64,000 nucleotides of DNA, taken from contig NZ_SWKR01000001.1 of assembly GCF_005144715.1 (NCBI RefSeq), forward strand, positions 124,001 to 188,000. Direction: 5' to 3'. The notes under the pieces are model-generated. The model did not search any database and was not told the origin of the DNA. It worked only from the letters and a program-made list of their open reading frames with translations. The number at the start of each line of letters is the position of its first letter. Position 1 is the first letter of the stretch. A program made the position numbers and the translations under genes. The stretch comes from Sphingomonas baiyangensis (GTDB lineage Bacteria; Pseudomonadota; Alphaproteobacteria; Sphingomonadales; Sphingomonadaceae). Shown here one piece after another: positions 17,773 through 27,106 of the stretch.

Positions 17773-19297
17773 GGCCGATCCCGCCGCACCCCGATTGAAG
17801 CTAAGGGCACCGGCGGGGGCGCTGCTGCTCTCGGCATTCGTCGTCGCCACCTGCGGGCTGATCTACGAGCTGCTCGCCTCGACCATCGCCAGCTATCTGC
17901 TCGGCGACAGCGTTACGCAATTCTCCACCGTCATCGGCACCTATCTGTTCGCGATGGGCATCGGCTCGTGGTGCTCGCGCTATGTGAAGCGTGACGAACT
18001 GCGGCTGTTCGTGCGCACCGAATTGCTGATCGCGGTGCTGGGCGGTTGTTCGGCGGCGGCCTTGTTCCTGCTGTTCCCGCTGGTCGAATATTTCCGGCTG
18101 GTGCTCTACGGGCTGGTGTTGGCGATCGGCTTCCTCGTCGGTCTCGAAATCCCGCTGCTGATCCGTATCCTCAGGGACTTCGATTTCCGCGAGACGGTGT
18201 CGAGCGTGCTGACGTTCGACTATGTCGGCGCGCTCGCGGCGTCGCTCCTATTCCCGCTGGTGCTAATGCCCTATCTGGGCATGATACGCACCGCCTTCGC
18301 CTTCGGCATCGCCAATGCCGCGGTCGCCTTCGCGGTGCTGCTGACGCTGCCGCGCGCAGGCGGCTATCGCGGCGAGAAGATCGCAGCACTCGTCATCCTC
18401 GCCGGCCTCGCCGCAGGCTTCGTCGCCGCCGACCGGCTCCAGCGGCTGGGCGAAGTGGCGAGCTATGCCGAGCCGGTGATCTACGCCAAGTCGAGCCGCT
18501 ACCAGCGCATCGTGCTCACCCGGCGCGGCGACGATCTGCGGCTGTATCTCAACGGCAATCTGCAATTCTCGTCGCGCGACGAATATCGCTATCACGAGGC
18601 GCTGGTGCATCCTGCCCTGGGCCGTGTCGGCGATCCGCGCCGCGTGCTGATCCTGGGCGGCGGCGACGGGCTGGCGGCGCGCGAGGTGTTCCGCCACCCG
18701 TCAGTCGAGCAGGTGACGCTCGTCGATCTCGACCCCGCAATGACCGCGCTGTTCGGCGCGACGCCGCAGCTCGCCGCGCTCAATCGCGGGTCGCTCACCG
18801 ATCCGCGGATGACCGTGGTCAATGCCGACGGCTTCCGCTGGGTGCGCGAGGCCGAGGGGCAGTTCGATGCGATCGTCATCGATTTCCCCGACCCCACCGA
18901 CTATTCGATCGGCAAGCTCTATACGCAGAGCTTCTACGCGCAGGTGCGCCGGCTGCTGGCGCCGGGCGGCGTGATGGCCGTGCAGGCCACCTCGCCGCTG
19001 GTAGCGCCCACGGCCTACTGGACCGTAGCGACCACGCTCGAAGCCTCGGGCTTCGCGACGCGCGGCTATCACGCCTATGTTCCGAGCTTCGGCGAATGGG
19101 GCTTCCTGCTCGCCGCCGCCGAACCGATCGCGCCGCGCGCCGACATCCTCGAAGGCCGGTTCCTCACCGCCGCGACCGAACCGCTGCTGTTCGCCTTCCC
19201 GCCCGACATGGCGCGGCGACCCACGCAAGTGAACCGGCTCGACAATCAGGTGCTGGTACGCGCCTTCGATCGCGAATGGGCAGGCTATGAAGGCTGA
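17765..19297 (+). CDS. Membrane-anchored spermidine-synthase homologue
   Basis: 510 residues. Residues about 15-215 hold seven hydrophobic helices; the C-terminal half is a class I methyltransferase fold of the spermidine-synthase type. It has an entry segment YQRIVLTRRGDDLRLYLNGN, the nucleotide site ILGGGDGLAAREV, the acidic VDLDP and the catalytic-region IVIDFPDPTDYSIGKLYT. It should transfer an aminopropyl group from decarboxylated AdoMet to an amine, close to the membrane; the acceptor is unknown. SpeD, which makes that donor, is encoded two genes downstream. It overlaps both neighbours (8 and 11 bases). Confidence 0.88.
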   Translation: MAEADPAAPRLKLRAPAGALLLSAFVVATCGLIYELLASTIASYLLGDSVTQFSTVIGTYLFAMGIGSWCSRYVKRDELRLFVRTELLIAVLGGCSAAALFLLFPLVEYFRLVLYGLVLAIGFLVGLEIPLLIRILRDFDFRETVSSVLTFDYVGALAASLLFPLVLMPYLGMIRTAFAFGIANAAVAFAVLLTLPRAGGYRGEKIAALVILAGLAAGFVAADRLQRLGEVASYAEPVIYAKSSRYQRIVLTRRGDDLRLYLNGNLQFSSRDEYRYHEALVHPALGRVGDPRRVLILGGGDGLAAREVFRHPSVEQVTLVDLDPAMTALFGATPQLAALNRGSLTDPRMTVVNADGFRWVREAEGQFDAIVIDFPDPTDYSIGKLYTQSFYAQVRRLLAPGGVMAVQATSPLVAPTAYWTVATTLEASGFATRGYHAYVPSFGEWGFLLAAAEPIAPRADILEGRFLTAATEPLLFAFPPDMARRPTQVNRLDNQVLVRAFDREWAGYEG

Positions 19298-20882
19298 CCG
19301 GCGCACATTGCTGGGCCTCGCGACAGGCGCAGCGGTGCTGGGCGGCACCGGCGCCGCACTGGCATTCGGCGAGAAACCGCTTCCGCCGGGCGCGCTGATG
19401 GGCGCCGATCTGGCGCGCGGCCATCGGCTGGGCAGGGGCGGCTTCCCACCGCCCTCGCGCGAGGAGCAGGTGCCGGTGGTGATCGCCGGCGGCGGCATTG
19501 CCGGCCTCTCGGCGGGCTGGACACTGGCGGGGGCGGGGTTCGACGATTTCCGCCTGCTCGAGCTCGAGGACTGGGTGGGCGGCAACGCGCGCGCGCGCCG
19601 CAACGCAACCAGCGCCTATCCGCTCGGCGCGCACTATCTTCCCGTCGCAAATGCCGAAGCCGCCGATCTGCGCGCGCTGCTCGCCGAGCTCGGCATCATC
19701 ACCGGCGAGGCCGATGGACGCCCGGTCTACGACCCCACACAGCTTTGCGCCGATTTGCAGGAACGCATCTTCTGGCGCGGCCGCTGGCAGGAGGGGCTGA
19801 TCCCGGCCACCGGCCTGTCGTCCCGCGATCGTTCGGATCTCGATCGGTTCGCAGCCGCGATGACCGCCTTCTCGGCCGCCATCGGCAGCGACGGAAAGCC
19901 CGCCTTCGCCACCCCGATCGCATATAGCAGCACCGATGCCGCGTGGCGCGACCTCGATCGCGTGTCGTTCGCCGACTGGCTCGATGCGCAGAATTATGCA
20001 TCGCCCCTACTGCGCGCGCATGTGCGCTACGGCATGCGCGACGATTACGGCAGCGAGCCGCGCGACGTATCGGCCTGGGCGGGCATCCATTATTTCGCCG
20101 GCCGCCGCGGCCTCGCCGCCAACGGCGCCGGAGACAACGTGCTGACCTGGCCCGAGGGGAATGCGCGCCTCGCCAATGCGATGGCGGCGCGCCTCGGCGA
20201 TCGTATCGCCGGCGGGCGCATCGTCCACCGCGTCGCGCGTACCGATACCGGCGTTGCGGTCGATCATTTCAATGTGGCGAGCGGCACTACGACCCGCACG
20301 CATGCCCGCGCCGTCGTGCTGGCGATGCCGCTGTTCGTCGCGACACGCATCTGTGCCGAGCTGGGCGATGCGCGCGCGTGCAGCTACGCGCCGTGGCTCG
20401 TCGCCAACGTGACGGTCGATCGGATGCCCGAGGGCGCCGGCGTACCGCTGGCGTGGGACAATGTTTCGACCACCAGCGACTCGCTCGGCTATGTCGTCGC
20501 GACGCACCAGTCGCGCTCGGTGCCGGGCGAGAGCGTGCTCACCTGGTACATGCCGCTTTCGGACATGGCGCCCGCCAGCGCGCGGCGCCTGCTGATCGAG
20601 CGGCCAGCCGCCGACTGGAAGCGCGTCGTGCGCGACGATCTGCTCGCGATGCATCCCGAGCTCGACGGGATGCTGCGCCATATCGAGCTGTGGCGCTGGG
20701 GTCATGCGATGATCCGGCCGACGCCCGGCTATGTCTGGGGCGCCGCGCGCACCTTCGCACCTGCGTCGCCGCTGTTCCTTGCCCATTCGGACCTGTCGGG
20801 CATGTCGCTGTTCGAGGAAGCGCACTGGCATGGCGTGCAGGCGGCGCGTGGCGCGATGGCGCATCTGGGGCACACGGCATGA
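19287..20882 (+). CDS. FAD-dependent amine-oxidase-like protein, probable Tat substrate
   Basis: 531 residues. The N-terminus has a twin arginine (DRRTLLGLATGAAVLG), consistent with Tat export or anchoring. A Rossmann FAD motif follows (VVIAGGGIAGLSAG, then LLELEDWVGGNARA, about residues 67-105), as in monoamine/polyamine oxidases. The C-terminal part has GHAMIRPTPGYVWG, which resembles the FAD-closing segment. In this operon it could oxidise the amine made or modified by the neighbouring aminopropyltransferase. This role is inference. It overlaps the upstream gene by 11 bases and speD by 4 (ATGA). Confidence 0.82.
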   Translation: MKADRRTLLGLATGAAVLGGTGAALAFGEKPLPPGALMGADLARGHRLGRGGFPPPSREEQVPVVIAGGGIAGLSAGWTLAGAGFDDFRLLELEDWVGGNARARRNATSAYPLGAHYLPVANAEAADLRALLAELGIITGEADGRPVYDPTQLCADLQERIFWRGRWQEGLIPATGLSSRDRSDLDRFAAAMTAFSAAIGSDGKPAFATPIAYSSTDAAWRDLDRVSFADWLDAQNYASPLLRAHVRYGMRDDYGSEPRDVSAWAGIHYFAGRRGLAANGAGDNVLTWPEGNARLANAMAARLGDRIAGGRIVHRVARTDTGVAVDHFNVASGTTTRTHARAVVLAMPLFVATRICAELGDARACSYAPWLVANVTVDRMPEGAGVPLAWDNVSTTSDSLGYVVATHQSRSVPGESVLTWYMPLSDMAPASARRLLIERPAADWKRVVRDDLLAMHPELDGMLRHIELWRWGHAMIRPTPGYVWGAARTFAPASPLFLAHSDLSGMSLFEEAHWHGVQAARGAMAHLGHTA

Positions 20883-21253
20883 TCGCACCGGCCCTGCCCT
20901 ATGATGGTCGCCATCTGATCGCCGATCTGCACGATTGCACCGGCCTCGACGATGCCGCGCTGGTCGCCCGCGCTCTCACCGATGCCGCCGCCGCAGCAGG
21001 GGCGACGTTGCTCGATCTGCACCTTCACGCTTTCGGGCCGGGTCAGGGAATCACCGGCGTCGCACTGCTCGCCGAATCGCATATCTCGATCCACAGCTGG
21101 CCCGAGCATGGCTATGCCGCGATCGACATCTTCCTGTGCGGCCGGCGCTGCGATCCGCAGGCGGCGCTCGACACGATCGTCGCGGCGCTCGGCGCGCGCG
21201 CGGTGAACGTGCAGACGATCGTGCGCGGCTACGGCGTCACGATGCCCGCCTAA
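20879..21253 (+). CDS. speD: S-adenosylmethionine decarboxylase, prokaryotic type
   Basis: Pyruvoyl enzyme that converts AdoMet to decarboxylated AdoMet, the aminopropyl donor for spermidine synthase. The 124-residue proenzyme has the self-cleavage site AESHISIHSWPEHG (cleaved at Glu-Ser; the Ser becomes pyruvate) and the catalytic Cys in DIFLCG. Its size matches the single-chain bacterial class 1B. The ATG at 20879 overlaps the previous stop. It is the last gene of the operon and ends 6 bases from the convergent histidine kinase. Confidence 0.93.
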   Translation: MIAPALPYDGRHLIADLHDCTGLDDAALVARALTDAAAAAGATLLDLHLHAFGPGQGITGVALLAESHISIHSWPEHGYAAIDIFLCGRRCDPQAALDTIVAALGARAVNVQTIVRGYGVTMPA

Positions 21254-21259
21254 CGCCAC

Positions 21260-23800
21260 TCACGCCATCGCTGCCCAGGTCTCGCGAAGGCCCGCCGCCG
21301 TATAGGGCCGGGCCACGATCGCAAGGCGCGGATCGGCGCTCCCCGCCGCTCCTCCGCCGCCCGCGACGATCACCGCAAGATCGGCCTGCAACCCGCGGAT
21401 CTCGGGCAGCAGCGTCGGCGCGAGCGCACCGTCGAGTACGACGAAGCTGTAATCGCCGCGTGCCACGCGCAACTTGCCCAGCGCCTCGGCCGCATTGGCG
21501 GCGCCTTCGGCGGCGAGTCCGCTTGCCGACAGCGCTTCGATCGCCAGATGGCGCAACCCGTCCTCGGTCTCGATCACCAGCACCCGGCCCGAGCGTCCGC
21601 GATCGAGCACGTCGCGCACCGTGCGTGCCAGCGCCTCGAAGGTGAAGGGCTTGCCGATCATCTCGACGCCGGGATCGAGCCGCCCGCCATGGACGATGGC
21701 GTTGCGCGTATAGCCCGAGGTGTAGAGCACGCGCAGCCCCGCCTGCCGCTCGCGCGCGGCATCGGCAAGCTCGCGGCCCGACATGCCGGGCATCACGACA
21801 TCGGTGAACAGCAGCTCGATCGGCGCGCCCTGCCGCTCGAGCAGACGCAGCGCCGAAGGGCCGTCATGCGCCTCGAGCACGCGATAGCCGAGTTCGCGCA
21901 GGCATTCGACAGTATAGGCGCGCACGTCGTCATCGTCCTCGCACACCAGGATCGTCTCGCGCTGGCGACTGGGTTCGAGGCCGCACACACGCTGCGCCTC
22001 CACCTCGTCATCGCGCACGTCGCGCGTCAGGCGCGGCAAGTACAGCCGGATCGTCGTTCCATGGCCGATCTCAGAATAGATCTTCACATGGCCGCCCGAC
22101 TGCTTGACGAAACCGTAAACCATCGAAAGGCCGAGGCCGGTGCCCTTGCCGACTTCCTTGGTGGTGAAGAAGGGCTCGAACGCGCGCTCGACCTGGTCGG
22201 GCGTCATGCCGCAACCGGTATCGGTGACGGCGATAACGACGTAGCTGCCCGGCGCCACTTCGGCATGCTGCGCGGCATAGGCCTCGTTCAGCTTGGCATT
22301 TGCGGTCTCGATCGTCAGGCGACCGCCGTCGGGCATCGCATCGCGCGCGTTGACGGCAAGGTTGAGGATCGCAGCCTCGAGCTGGTGCGGATCGGCCTCG
22401 ACGCGCCACAGGCCCGGCGCGGTGATCGTCTCGGTCGCGACCAGTTCGCCGAGCGAACGCGCGAGCAGATCGGCCATCGATCCGATCAGCCGGTCGACGT
22501 CGACGGGCTTGGGCGCGAGCGGCTGGCGGCGCGAGAAGGCGAGCAGGCGCTGCGTGAGCGCGGCGGCACGCTCGGCACCCTTCATCGCGCCTTCGAGCGC
22601 CCGCAGCGCACGCGGTTCGTGCACATTTTCCTGCGAAAGGCTGCGCTGCGCGATGCCGATATTGCCCGTCACCACCGTCAGCAGATTGTTGAAATCGTGC
22701 GCGATGCCGCCGGTAAGCTGGCCCACCGCCTCCATCTTCTGCGCCTGGCGCAGCGCTTCCTCGGCAAGCATCAGCTGGTCCGATCGTTCCTGCACGCGCT
22801 GCTCGAGTGTCGCGGTCAGGTCGCGCAGCTGATCGCGCGTCGTCTTGAGCTCGTGGATGTCGGTGCAGGTGCCGTACCAGCGCGCGATCCTGCCGACCTG
22901 GTCGCGCACGCACTGCGCGCGTCCCAGCACCCAGCGATAATCGCCGCTGCGATGCCGCAGACGATACTCGATTTCGTACGGCGCGCCGCTGGCAAGGCTG
23001 GCGCGCCAGACCTCCCATGCGCGCGGCTGGTCGTCGGGATGGAAGATCGCGTTCCAGCCCTCGCCGTCGGTCGTGCCGTGCGGCACGCCGGTATATTCGT
23101 ACCAGCGGTCGTTATAGTAATCGTGGAACCCGTCGGGCTGCGTCGACCAGATCATCTGGTCGATCGAATTGGCGATGGCGGCGAAGCGCGCCTCGCTCTC
23201 GGCCAGCGCCGCCTCGGCCGCCCGGCGATCGGCGAGCTCGCGCTCGGCCGCCTCGAACAGCCGGGCGTTGTCGATCGCGATCGCCGCCTGCGCCGCCAGT
23301 CCCACCATCAGCCGCTCATGCGCCTGCGCGAACCGCCCCGGCTCGGGATGGCCAAGCAGGATGCCGCCCAGTACCGCGCCCGATCGTCCCGCCACCGGCA
23401 CCGCCAGATAGCTGCGCACCGGCAGATGCCCGCGCGGCATGCCGCTGTGCGGCGCGTTATGACCATAGCGCGGATCGGTAACGATATCGTCCGATCGCAC
23501 GATCTTGTTGGCGAAAGTCGGCGCGAACACCCTGGTCGCGCGCGGATGGCCGAACCCCTCGAAATCGGCGCGGCGCGCACCCGACAGCGTGTAGAGCCCC
23601 AGCCGCTCGCCGCTTTCGTCCCAAATATTGTGGAAGAACGCGGCGAATGCGGCACCCGTCACTTCGACGCTGGCGTCGGTCACCGCCTGGACGATGCGCT
23701 CGACGTCATGGTCGGCGAAAAGCGCCGCAGTCGTGCGCGACAGCAATTCGAGCGCGGTATCGACGGTCTGGAAAGGTTGGACGCTCAGGTCGGACGGCAA
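21260..23800 (-). CDS. Hybrid sensor histidine kinase (GAF-PAS-HisKA-HATPase-REC)
   Basis: About 846 residues with no transmembrane segment, so likely cytosolic. It has a GAF domain (about 10-180), a PAS domain ([16 protein letters not shown], about 205-330), a HisKA dimerisation domain with phospho-acceptor His368 in [11 protein letters not shown], HATPase motifs ([27 protein letters not shown]), a receiver with Asp667 ([13 protein letters not shown]) and a degenerate second receiver-like tail. There is no ATG; TTG 23800 with AGGA upstream is the best start, TTG 23890 is an alternative, and a longer frame overlaps the UdgX gene. The output partner is not encoded nearby. Confidence 0.87.
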   Translation of the reverse strand: MPSDLSVQPFQTVDTALELLSRTTAALFADHDVERIVQAVTDASVEVTGAAFAAFFHNIWDESGERLGLYTLSGARRADFEGFGHPRATRVFAPTFANKIVRSDDIVTDPRYGHNAPHSGMPRGHLPVRSYLAVPVAGRSGAVLGGILLGHPEPGRFAQAHERLMVGLAAQAAIAIDNARLFEAAERELADRRAAEAALAESEARFAAIANSIDQMIWSTQPDGFHDYYNDRWYEYTGVPHGTTDGEGWNAIFHPDDQPRAWEVWRASLASGAPYEIEYRLRHRSGDYRWVLGRAQCVRDQVGRIARWYGTCTDIHELKTTRDQLRDLTATLEQRVQERSDQLMLAEEALRQAQKMEAVGQLTGGIAHDFNNLLTVVTGNIGIAQRSLSQENVHEPRALRALEGAMKGAERAAALTQRLLAFSRRQPLAPKPVDVDRLIGSMADLLARSLGELVATETITAPGLWRVEADPHQLEAAILNLAVNARDAMPDGGRLTIETANAKLNEAYAAQHAEVAPGSYVVIAVTDTGCGMTPDQVERAFEPFFTTKEVGKGTGLGLSMVYGFVKQSGGHVKIYSEIGHGTTIRLYLPRLTRDVRDDEVEAQRVCGLEPSRQRETILVCEDDDDVRAYTVECLRELGYRVLEAHDGPSALRLLERQGAPIELLFTDVVMPGMSGRELADAARERQAGLRVLYTSGYTRNAIVHGGRLDPGVEMIGKPFTFEALARTVRDVLDRGRSGRVLVIETEDGLRHLAIEALSASGLAAEGAANAAEALGKLRVARGDYSFVVLDGALAPTLLPEIRGLQADLAVIVAGGGGAAGSADPRLAIVARPYTAAGLRETWAAMA

Positions 23801-23919
23801 GGCAGGTTCCTGGTCGATCTCGAAATTCGGCAGCGGCCCTATGCTGGCGGCAGAGGTCGCGGCCCAGCCTATACGCGCACGATGACCCAAAACTGAACCG
23901 GGCAGACGAAGGTTCCGCG

Positions 23920-25305
23920 CTAATCTTGCAGCAGAGCGTGCGCGTTGCGCAGATCCTCGACGAAGCGCGCGCGCTCGTCCTCGGCCTGCGCGGCGTCGGT
24001 GATGCGCAGCAGGAAGCTCGGATGCACCGTGATCCACCCCTGCGTGCCGTCGGCCAGCGCGATCGGGCGCCCGCGCTCCTTGCCAATGGTAACCGTGCGT
24101 CCGGTCAGCGAGCGCGCCGCCGTGGCGCCCAGCGCCACCGTCAGTCGCGGCCGCACGAGCAGGCGTTCCTGCTCTACCCACCAGCGACAGGCATCGATCT
24201 CGCCCACGCCGGGCTTGGCATGGATGCGCCGCTTGCCGCGCTGTTCGAACTTAAAATGCTTCACGGCATTGGTGACGTACACGCCGGCACGATCGATGCC
24301 CGCTTCGGCGAGTGCGGCATCGAACACCTGCCCCGCCGGCCCCACAAAGGGGCGGCCCGCCAGATCCTCCTGATCGCCCGGCTGCTCGCCGACGAACATC
24401 AGCGCGGCATCGACGGGGCCTTCGCCGAACACCGTCTGCGTCGCGGGCCGGTGTAGCGGGCAGCGCGTGCAGCCCATCGCTTCCTCGCGCAGCGCCGCCC
24501 ATGCAGCTTCGCTGTTGCCGCCGGTGGCGGGCTTCACCGTATCGATCATCGCCACCTCGCGTGCGCGTGCGCCGGCGATCAGTTCGCCAACCAGCGCGGT
24601 TTCGGGCATGTTCTTCCAGTATTTGCGCGGCATCTCTTTCAGCATCGCGCCCACCTTGAGCCGCGCGGGATTGAAGATCGACGCGTAATAGGTCTTCCAT
24701 ACCGCCTCGGTCGGATCGCCCTCGGGCGCGTCGGCGCGTGACGCGCCCGGTCCCTCGCGCAACGTATCGCCGTCCCAGTGCAATGAAAGCTCGGGCGTCA
24801 GGATCGACCAGCGCATTGCGTTGAAGCGATCGACGAAGAAGCGCGCATTGTGCCGCACGATGTGATGCTCGGGCTCGAACCACGCGACGAAACGCTCGCC
24901 CTGCTCGTCACTCGCTTCCCGAAAGCGCAGGAAAGCGCGCATCTTGTGAATGTCGCGCCGCACCGCCTTGGCGATGTCCTCGAGCCGGCGGCGCAGCGGA
25001 TCGGCCATGTCCTCGATCCGGCCGGGCTGCTCGATCAGCCGCAGCAGCATCGCATGGAGCAGCGCGAAGCGTTCGGGATCGGCGTGCATCACCACGCTGC
25101 GCGCCAGATCGACGAAGCGGCGCGATACTGCAAAGGCCGGCGCGTCGGGTGGCAGGTCTACTGCTTCGTCGCCGAACAGGTCGGCGGGCACGTCGCCGAC
25201 CTGCCACACCACCTCGCCCGCCGGAACGCGCGCTGCCACAAGCGCACGTGCCGCGTCGCGCCACCCGTCGAAATCATCGGGCGCGGTCAGCGCGACGATG
25301 CGCAT
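23920..25305 (-). CDS. DUF4130-UdgX fusion, uracil-DNA glycosylase superfamily
   Basis: 461 residues. The N-terminal half (about 1-255) is the DUF4130 domain found next to a radical SAM partner. The C-terminal half is a UDG-superfamily domain with EEAMGCTRCPLH (iron-sulphur cysteines), FVGEQPGDQEDLAGRPFVGPAG, TNAVKHFKF, the UdgX-specific loop GKRRIHAKP with His362, and a terminal VHPSFLL. In characterised UdgX proteins that His forms a covalent bond with the uracil site in DNA, capping it. The partner radical SAM gene lies two genes upstream, with a hemerythrin gene between them. Confidence 0.92.
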   Translation of the reverse strand: MRIVALTAPDDFDGWRDAARALVAARVPAGEVVWQVGDVPADLFGDEAVDLPPDAPAFAVSRRFVDLARSVVMHADPERFALLHAMLLRLIEQPGRIEDMADPLRRRLEDIAKAVRRDIHKMRAFLRFREASDEQGERFVAWFEPEHHIVRHNARFFVDRFNAMRWSILTPELSLHWDGDTLREGPGASRADAPEGDPTEAVWKTYYASIFNPARLKVGAMLKEMPRKYWKNMPETALVGELIAGARAREVAMIDTVKPATGGNSEAAWAALREEAMGCTRCPLHRPATQTVFGEGPVDAALMFVGEQPGDQEDLAGRPFVGPAGQVFDAALAEAGIDRAGVYVTNAVKHFKFEQRGKRRIHAKPGVGEIDACRWWVEQERLLVRPRLTVALGATAARSLTGRTVTIGKERGRPIALADGTQGWITVHPSFLLRITDAAQAEDERARFVEDLRNAHALLQD

Positions 25306-25311
25306 CGCGGG

Positions 25312-25788
25312 TCAGTCGCGATCGTCGCCGGCCTCGCTTTCCTCGGCGATCGCCAGTTCCTTGGGCTTGCGCTTCTCGAATACCTTGGCGAGCCGCGCCG
25401 TCTCGTCCTTCGACAGGTCATCGGCGGCGGCGGGGAACATGTCTTCCTCCTCCTCGTCGATATGATGCTCGTAGCGGTGGCGCATCTCATCGAACTTCTC
25501 CTTCCATTCGTCCGACGCGGCATCGAGATCGGCCATCTCCTCGAAGAAGTCATCGATCTCCTTGTGCTCGGCCACCGAGTGGCGGGCCTCGTCGCGCAAG
25601 TCGGGCTTGGCGAGCATCGTCGCGTAGAGCGATTCCTCCTCGGCGGCGGCATGGGCGGAGACCTCGACACGGAACGCCTCGAACAGGTCGGCGCGCTCGC
25701 CGGCATCGGCCTTGTCGATCGTCTTCAGCATCTCGCGGTGACGATCGTGATCCTGCTTCAGGTCTTCAAAGATGCGTGCGTCGGCCAT
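25312..25788 (-). CDS. Hemerythrin domain protein
   Basis: 158 residues forming a four-helix bundle with hemerythrin-type metal ligands: DHDRHREML, SAHAAAEEESLY, VAEHKEIDDFFEEM and RYEHHIDEEEEDMFP. Such proteins bind a di-iron centre and sense or carry O2 or NO. ATG 25788 is preceded by GGAG six bases away; longer frames add an unrelated arginine-rich leader. It lies 6 bases upstream of the UdgX fusion and after the radical SAM gene, inside what is usually a two-gene pair. A role in protecting their iron-sulphur clusters is speculation. Confidence 0.85.
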   Translation of the reverse strand: MADARIFEDLKQDHDRHREMLKTIDKADAGERADLFEAFRVEVSAHAAAEEESLYATMLAKPDLRDEARHSVAEHKEIDDFFEEMADLDAASDEWKEKFDEMRHRYEHHIDEEEEDMFPAAADDLSKDETARLAKVFEKRKPKELAIAEESEAGDDRD

Positions 25789-25858
25789 GGCGTGCTCCAT
25801 TCGATGGTTCGGCCGTTCAACCCGCCGCCCGCACGCGCGTTTCACCTGCGAACCAGTC

Positions 25859-27106
25859 TCACGCGGCAAACAGCTCGAGCTGCTCGCGGCGGGGCGCGAC
25901 AAGCGGTTTCAGATCGAGCTTGTCGGCGAGTGCGACCGGCCGCCAGCCCTCGGCGACGATGAACGGTCGCACCTTGGCAACCGAGACGGTAAGCCGCGCC
26001 ACGTCGTCGAGCCCCAACCGCCGCCAGCGTCGCGCGCGCAGAATGGCATTCACCGCCTTCACCCCCAGCCCCGGCACACGCAACAGCATCTCGCGCGGGG
26101 CGCGGTTGATATCGAGAGGAAAATGCTCGCGGAATCTGAGCGCCCAGGCGAGCTTGGGATCGATGTCGAGCGGCAGCATCCCCGTCGACGGGTCGGCGGC
26201 CGCCACCACTTCGCGCGGCTGATAGCCGTAGAAGCGCATCAGCCAGTCCGACTGGTACAGCCGATGCTCGCGCATCAGCGGCGGGCGCTGGAGCGGTAGC
26301 ACCGCGCTCGCATCGGGGATCGGGCTGAACGCCGAATAATAGACGCGCCGAAGCCCGAAACGGCCATAGAGCGACGATGCGCGCGTCACGATATCGCCGT
26401 CGGTCGCGGCATCGGCGCCGACGATCATCTGCGTCGACTGGCCCGCTGGTGCGAAGCGCGGCGCCGAGCGATAGCGCGTGCGCGCATCGGCGGTGTCGAT
26501 AATCGCCGACTTCATGCCCGCCATCGCGCCTTCGATGCGCGTCTCGGACTTCTCGGGCGCAAGCCGCTTCAGCCCGCCCGTCGTCGGCAGTTCGACATTG
26601 ATCGACACGCGATCGGCATAGAGCCCCGCCTGGTGCACGAGCTCGGGATCGGCATCGGGAATCGTCTTGAGGTGGATATAGCCGCGAAAATCATGATCTT
26701 CGCGCAGCGACCGCGCGACCTCGACGATCTGCTCCATCGTGTAGTTCGAGCTTCGGATGATGCCCGAGGAAAGGAACAGCCCCTCGATATAGTTGCGTTT
26801 GTAGAAGGCGAGCGTGAGCTGGACGACTTCCTGCGCGGTGAAGCGCGCGCGCCGCACGTTCGAGGATTTGCGATTGATGCAGTAATGGCAGTCGAAGATG
26901 CAGCTGTTGGTCAGCAGGATCTTGAGCAGGCTGATGCAGCGGCCATCGGGCGCATAGGCATGGCAGATTCCCATCCCCTCGGTCGAGCCGATGCCCTTGC
27001 CGCCCGCCGACTTGCGCTTGGTCGTGCCCGACGACGAGCACGACGCATCGTACTTCGCCGCGTCGGCGAGGATCTCAAGCTTCTGCCGGGTGTCGAGCTG
27101 CGCCAT
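25859..27106 (-). CDS. Putative DNA-modification/repair radical SAM protein
   Basis: 415 residues of the radical SAM family that partners UDG-like proteins. The iron-sulphur motif is CX3CX2C in TNSCIFDCHYCINRKSSN. A Ser/Gly-rich N-terminus (CSSSGTTKRKSAGGKG) precedes it, and a C-terminal helix-hairpin-helix (RVPGLGVKAVNAILRARR) suggests DNA binding. It is predicted to perform radical chemistry on damaged or modified DNA; the substrate is unknown. ATG 27106 begins MAQLDTRQKLEILADAAKYD, the conserved start; it overlaps the upstream membrane-protein gene by 32 bases. Confidence 0.88.
   Translation of the reverse strand: MAQLDTRQKLEILADAAKYDASCSSSGTTKRKSAGGKGIGSTEGMGICHAYAPDGRCISLLKILLTNSCIFDCHYCINRKSSNVRRARFTAQEVVQLTLAFYKRNYIEGLFLSSGIIRSSNYTMEQIVEVARSLREDHDFRGYIHLKTIPDADPELVHQAGLYADRVSINVELPTTGGLKRLAPEKSETRIEGAMAGMKSAIIDTADARTRYRSAPRFAPAGQSTQMIVGADAATDGDIVTRASSLYGRFGLRRVYYSAFSPIPDASAVLPLQRPPLMREHRLYQSDWLMRFYGYQPREVVAAADPSTGMLPLDIDPKLAWALRFREHFPLDINRAPREMLLRVPGLGVKAVNAILRARRWRRLGLDDVARLTVSVAKVRPFIVAEGWRPVALADKLDLKPLVAPRREQLELFAA

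Noticed and set aside
21548..23896. A 782-codon plus-strand frame.
   Set aside because: It is antisense to the histidine kinase, whose motifs are clear.
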